From NCBI GenBank assembly GCA_000381625.1, contig KB906767.1, forward strand, positions 35,289 to 99,288: a stretch of DNA of 64,000 bases, given 5' to 3'. Positions 63,090-64,000 of this stretch are shown here, in pieces. The stretch's first letter is position 1, and each line of letters begins with the position of its first letter. Under the pieces are notes generated by a model. The model was not told the origin of the DNA. It made no database searches and was given only the letters and a program-made list of their open reading frames with translations. Made by a program: the position numbers and the translations under genes. The stretch is from Bryobacterales bacterium KBS 96 (GTDB lineage Bacteria > Acidobacteriota > Terriglobia > Bryobacterales > Bryobacteraceae).

Positions 63090-64000
63090 TGGATTAGATG
63101 ATTCGGGCTAAATCCGGGGCCCGAAACCTGAAGCACTTGCTTTGTTGCATTGTCTACGACCACGAACTTCCCGCTAGCAGGATTTACATATTCCGTCGCC
63201 GCACCGCCGGTCGCCTTATTAACCACGTTGTAAGCTTTCCCGTTCTGGAAAGTCTCAAGAATTACCTGCGTGGTCCAGCCCCGCGAGGCCATCTGCCGCA
63301 CGATCTTGTTGCTCAAATTTGCTAGGTCGACTGCGGCAGCAGCGGCACGTGCGGCTCGGGCCGCCAGGAATGCGTCAACACCAGCCCCAATCACACGGCC
63401 CGCCACACCGGCGGCCGCCCCAATTACCGCTTGTTTCATAAATTCGTTTACAAGCGCTTGAGATCCTCCAATTTGAGCAGCTCCAAGCATGTTGCTGCTT
63501 CCAGGAGCCCAATCATCATTCGAATATTTAGAGAATGCGATGGTGCCCGCGCCCGAAGCCGTATCGTTCGAAAACGAATAACTCAGGCTGGTTCCGTTGT
63601 ACTGGTACGAGTTGGTGTTAACCGTTCCCTCGACGTATGTACCGCTGCAGGCCTCCGCTGAGCCGCCTCGCTCTGTGGTGACTGTCGCCCCAGAAGAGGT
63701 TTGATTGCTGATCGTAATGCAGTCCTGTCCGAAAGGATCGATATTTTTCAGCGGATTATTACGGACGTAGCTGTACAAATTCCAGCTCTGCGGGTCCTTC
63801 GGATCTTGATCATTGTCCGGATCATCGGGCGACGTAAACCTCCCCAACGCACTCCCGTAGTATCTGGCGCCGAAGTAATCGAGGCCGGTTTCTTGATCCC
63901 GTTCTTTGCCGGTGAACTTCTGGTTCACGAAGTCCTGTGTCCCAAACGTGCTATCCCGTCCGCCGCTATTCGCTGCGATCTCCTCGCCGAACGGAATGTA
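63086..64000 (-). CDS. Rhs protein, C-terminal part with colicin E5-like RNase tip
   Basis: The frame is open to the end of the window, so the 5' part is missing. The visible 304 residues show PFGEEIAANSGGRD, the core NQKFTGKERDQETGLDYFGARY, then SYVRNNPLKNIDPFGQ, a variable linker with an Ala-rich helix, and a tip with RQMASRGWTTQVILETFQNG, GGAATEYVNPASGKFVVVD and QVLQVSGPGF. That order resembles colicin E5-type tRNA-cleaving domains. The immunity-type gene overlaps the stop codon by ATGA. It may be the intact toxin of the array. Confidence 0.8.
   Translation of the reverse strand, partial: YIPFGEEIAANSGGRDSTFGTQDFVNQKFTGKERDQETGLDYFGARYYGSALGRFTSPDDPDNDQDPKDPQSWNLYSYVRNNPLKNIDPFGQDCITISNQTSSGATVTTERGGSAEACSGTYVEGTVNTNSYQYNGTSLSYSFSNDTASGAGTIAFSKYSNDDWAPGSSNMLGAAQIGGSQALVNEFMKQAVIGAAAGVAGRVIGAGVDAFLAARAARAAAAAVDLANLSNKIVRQMASRGWTTQVILETFQNGKAYNVVNKATGGAATEYVNPASGKFVVVDNATKQVLQVSGPGFSPNHLIQ

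Overview
The window looks like a chromosomal segment of an acidobacterium close to the Bryobacterales/Solibacter group. This is inferred from gene families, not from any rRNA (none is present). It carries two PadR plus ADOP-type permease pairs, a CRTAC1-like ASPIC/UnbV protein, an Oar-like TonB-dependent receptor with a carboxypeptidase-regulatory N-terminus, a cytochrome c/PHM-like/TPR protein and a 13-gene nuo operon with fused nuoCD. There is no tRNA, CRISPR array, insertion sequence or phage module that I can support.

Layout. 1-9.7 kb holds housekeeping genes: partial hypothetical, outer-membrane barrel protein, NAD kinase, quinone oxidoreductase, CRTAC1-like protein, rsmE, ruvA-ruvB, folK and a small exported protein. 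10-16.3 kb holds the two PadR/ADOP pairs. 16.5-25 kb is mixed: a membrane protein, a FUSC-family protein, an EamA transporter with a convergent pair of small DMT proteins, PPK2, a GAF protein with an orphan DHp segment, a cupin and a redoxin. 25-33.3 kb has the PHM-like/TPR protein, the TonB-dependent receptor, a TPR protein and transaldolase. 33.6-47.9 kb is the complete nuoA-N operon, with tight or overlapping gene joints. 48-52.2 kb is a nitrosative/redox stress cluster: NnrS-like and hemerythrin genes behind a CRP/FNR-type palindrome, and a convergent Rrf2-DUF169-YggX-DoxX operon. 52.6-56 kb has a B12-binding radical SAM protein with a CCAEP tail, an ATP-grasp ligase and a RBBP9-like hydrolase. 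56-58.9 kb has an ANTAR protein and an unrecognised 621-residue protein. 59.2-64 kb is a minus-strand Rhs polymorphic-toxin array with three toxin/immunity modules and a frameshifted Rhs remnant. The first module has a colicin E5-like tip.

Beyond the genes, the window carries several dispersed repeats. One is a palindrome family with an invariant GGCATGCC core and covarying arms. A second is an RPE-like repeat family that can encode NRDRxGAD and has one copy lying in frame inside nuoG. A third is a hairpin-bearing repeat found just downstream of two Rhs immunity genes. Two regulatory structures also stand out: an 18-bp Rrf2/IscR-like palindrome over the promoter of the radical SAM gene, and a perfect-length 20-bp tandem duplication upstream of the TonB-dependent receptor.

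The most promising less-described system is the Rrf2-controlled neighbourhood at 50-55.3 kb. It puts an Fe-S-type regulator, an iron-traffic protein and a NO/O2-type diiron protein beside a B12 radical SAM/ATP-grasp pair of unknown product. Functions are assigned from motifs read by eye; no database search was run.
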